From CALLVY01 sp937899855 (GTDB lineage Bacteria > Bacteroidota > Bacteroidia > Chitinophagales > Saprospiraceae), in contig JBCBQC010000036.1 of assembly GCA_039820405.1 (NCBI GenBank), forward strand, positions 1 to 57,691: a stretch of 57,691 nucleotides of DNA. Reading direction: 5' to 3'. Position 1 is the first letter of the stretch, and every line of letters begins with the position of its first letter. Position numbers and translations under genes: made by a program. This document shows positions 56,568 through 57,691 of the stretch, piece after piece. The notes below the pieces were generated by a model. That model ran no database searches. It worked only from the letters and a program-made list of their open reading frames with translations, and was not told the origin of the DNA.

Positions 56568-57691
56568 CTACTCGACCACGATCTTGTGGTAGCTCAACTC
56601 ACGCTCCGAGCGAATTTGTAACAAGTATACCCCCGAAGGTTGATCCCTCAGGTCAAATTCGCGGCGCAACTGGCCATTGAAGCGGCGGCTTTCCGCATCC
56701 ACCACCTGTCCCAATACGTTGAACAGGGTCAACTCTAAGGTCGGACGGGGCTCCCCACGCAAGTACAGCATAAACTGTCCGTCGTTGGGATTTGGATACA
56801 GGTCCAAAGCTTGGATAAAGCTGGGCTCGCTGGTACTGGTGATCCGCAGGTCGATGGTTTCGGTAAAGGTATTTTCGCCACATTCGTTGCTAACGGTCAG
56901 TACGACTTCGTAAATCCCCGAGCTGGCGTAAGTATGCGTCGGGTTTTCCTCGGTACTGCTGTTGCCATCGCCAAAGTCCCAACTGTAGCTCGTCGCATCG
57001 CTCGAAGTGTTGGTAAAGTTGATGGCCCCCGAATTGTCGTTGAGGAAGGTAAAGCCAGCCGTGGGTTGCGCCAGCACTTCAATGTAACTACTCTGAGTCA
57101 GGGTATTGCTGCCCTGGGCGTTGGTGACGGTGAGGGCTACCTCGTAGATGCCGGGCTGGCTATAAGTCACCACCGGATTTTGTTCCGTAGAGGTCGCCGG
57201 CAGTCCACCGACAAAGGTCCAGGCCCAAGACGTGACCCCACCACTCGATAGGTCGCTGAAGCTGACCTCCAGCGGCGCACAACCGCGCAGGGGATCCGCC
57301 GAGAAACCAGCCGTGGGTGCGGAGCCGCCTTCCTGAATCACGATGACCTGCATCGTGGTAGTCGTTCCACATTCGTTGGTCACCATCAAGACAACCGTGT
57401 AGGTGCCTTCCATCGCGTAGGTATGGCTTGGGTTTTCTTCGTTGCTGGCCGTACCGTCGCCAAAGTCCCAGCTGTAAGTATCACCATCCACCGAGTTGTT
57501 GGTAAAGTCAACGGTGAAGTTGACGCTGTTGAAGGCAAAGGCGGCGGTGGGTGGCCCCAGTACCGTAATGTAGTCGACCAGGCGGGCCGTATCTGCCCCA
57601 GCCGCATTGCTGGCGATCAGTTGGACGGAGTAGGTACCGGGGATGTCGTAGACCACCACCGGATTCTGGTCCGTCGAGGTCGCGGGACTTC
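56568..57691 (-). CDS. PKD-repeat secreted protein with type A T9SS tail (partial, runs off right edge)
   Basis: The frame stays open to the window end, so the GTG at 57659 is not the real start; about 373 C-terminal residues are visible. At least three PKD domains are present: YSWDFGDGTASNEENPSHTY, then WAWTFVGGLPATSTEQNPVV, then YSWDFGDGNSSTEENPTHTY, plus the end of a fourth at the edge (TSTDQNPVVVYDIPGTYSV). The end is a Por-secretion type A sorting tail: ALDLYPNPNDGQFMLYL, LELTLFNVLGQVV, and QPSGVYLLQIRSERELSYHK. This tail differs from the type B tails of the four giant proteins. PKD domains are common in secreted enzymes and adhesins, so the missing N-terminus may hold a catalytic domain. 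Confidence 0.9.
   Translation of the reverse strand, partial: SPATSTDQNPVVVYDIPGTYSVQLIASNAAGADTARLVDYITVLGPPTAAFAFNSVNFTVDFTNNSVDGDTYSWDFGDGTASNEENPSHTYAMEGTYTVVLMVTNECGTTTTMQVIVIQEGGSAPTAGFSADPLRGCAPLEVSFSDLSSGGVTSWAWTFVGGLPATSTEQNPVVTYSQPGIYEVALTVTNAQGSNTLTQSSYIEVLAQPTAGFTFLNDNSGAINFTNTSSDATSYSWDFGDGNSSTEENPTHTYASSGIYEVVLTVSNECGENTFTETIDLRITSTSEPSFIQALDLYPNPNDGQFMLYLRGEPRPTLELTLFNVLGQVVDAESRRFNGQLRREFDLRDQPSGVYLLQIRSERELSYHKIVVE

Overview
The window looks like a GC-rich chromosome segment from a Bacteroidota bacterium, probably of the class Saprospiria (Lewinella or Haliscomenobacter type). The clues are type IX secretion (T9SS) sorting domains of both type A and type B, giant SprB-repeat proteins, Bacteroidota-style RHS proteins, a good TAnnTTTG -7 box, and weak Shine-Dalgarno signals. 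The genus is a guess; the phylum is well supported. I saw no rRNA, tRNA, CRISPR array, transposase or phage gene.

Left part (1-2.5 kb): the start of a minus-strand secreted protein running off the left edge, a small YegP/DUF1508-like protein, and a secreted two-domain fucolectin/discoidin-like protein broken by a one-base frameshift near 1740.

RHS island (2.5-18.5 kb): a tight plus-strand operon with gaps of 2, 31, 45 and 30 nt. It holds a small exported protein, a 2234-residue exported RHS-type shell protein without a toxin, a 235-residue exported protein that may have a LolA-like fold, and a 2455-residue RHS protein with YD repeats, an RHS core and a C-terminal toxin-like tip. An AT-rich gene for a probable immunity protein and a strong terminator end the operon. 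The tip and the immunity gene differ in base composition from the rest, as expected for a swappable toxin/immunity cassette.

Middle (18.6-20.3 kb): a DEDDh 3'-5' exonuclease and a small secreted protein, separated by low-complexity DNA.

Surface protein cluster (20.4-55 kb, all minus strand): four giant secreted proteins of 2593, 2655, 1875 and 3819 residues, each ending in a type B T9SS sorting domain. At least two are followed by clear intrinsic terminators of their own. The first two are paralogues built of about 25 and 26 SprB-type repeats; the third mixes several Ig-like and Cys-rich modules; the fourth has a P-domain-like N-terminus, seven repeats of about 52 residues and an array of 32 repeats of 77 residues, each with a pair of cysteines. 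A small membrane-anchored or exported protein lies between the third and fourth. The likely role is adhesion, gliding or cell-cell contact.

Right edge (55.3-57.7 kb): an M23 peptidase lipoprotein and the C-terminal part of a PKD-repeat protein with a type A T9SS tail. Two convergent gene junctions (near 43.2 and 56.3 kb) carry related hairpin elements. The larger has an outer 9-bp inverted repeat closing three inner hairpins and may be a repetitive extragenic element or structured RNA.
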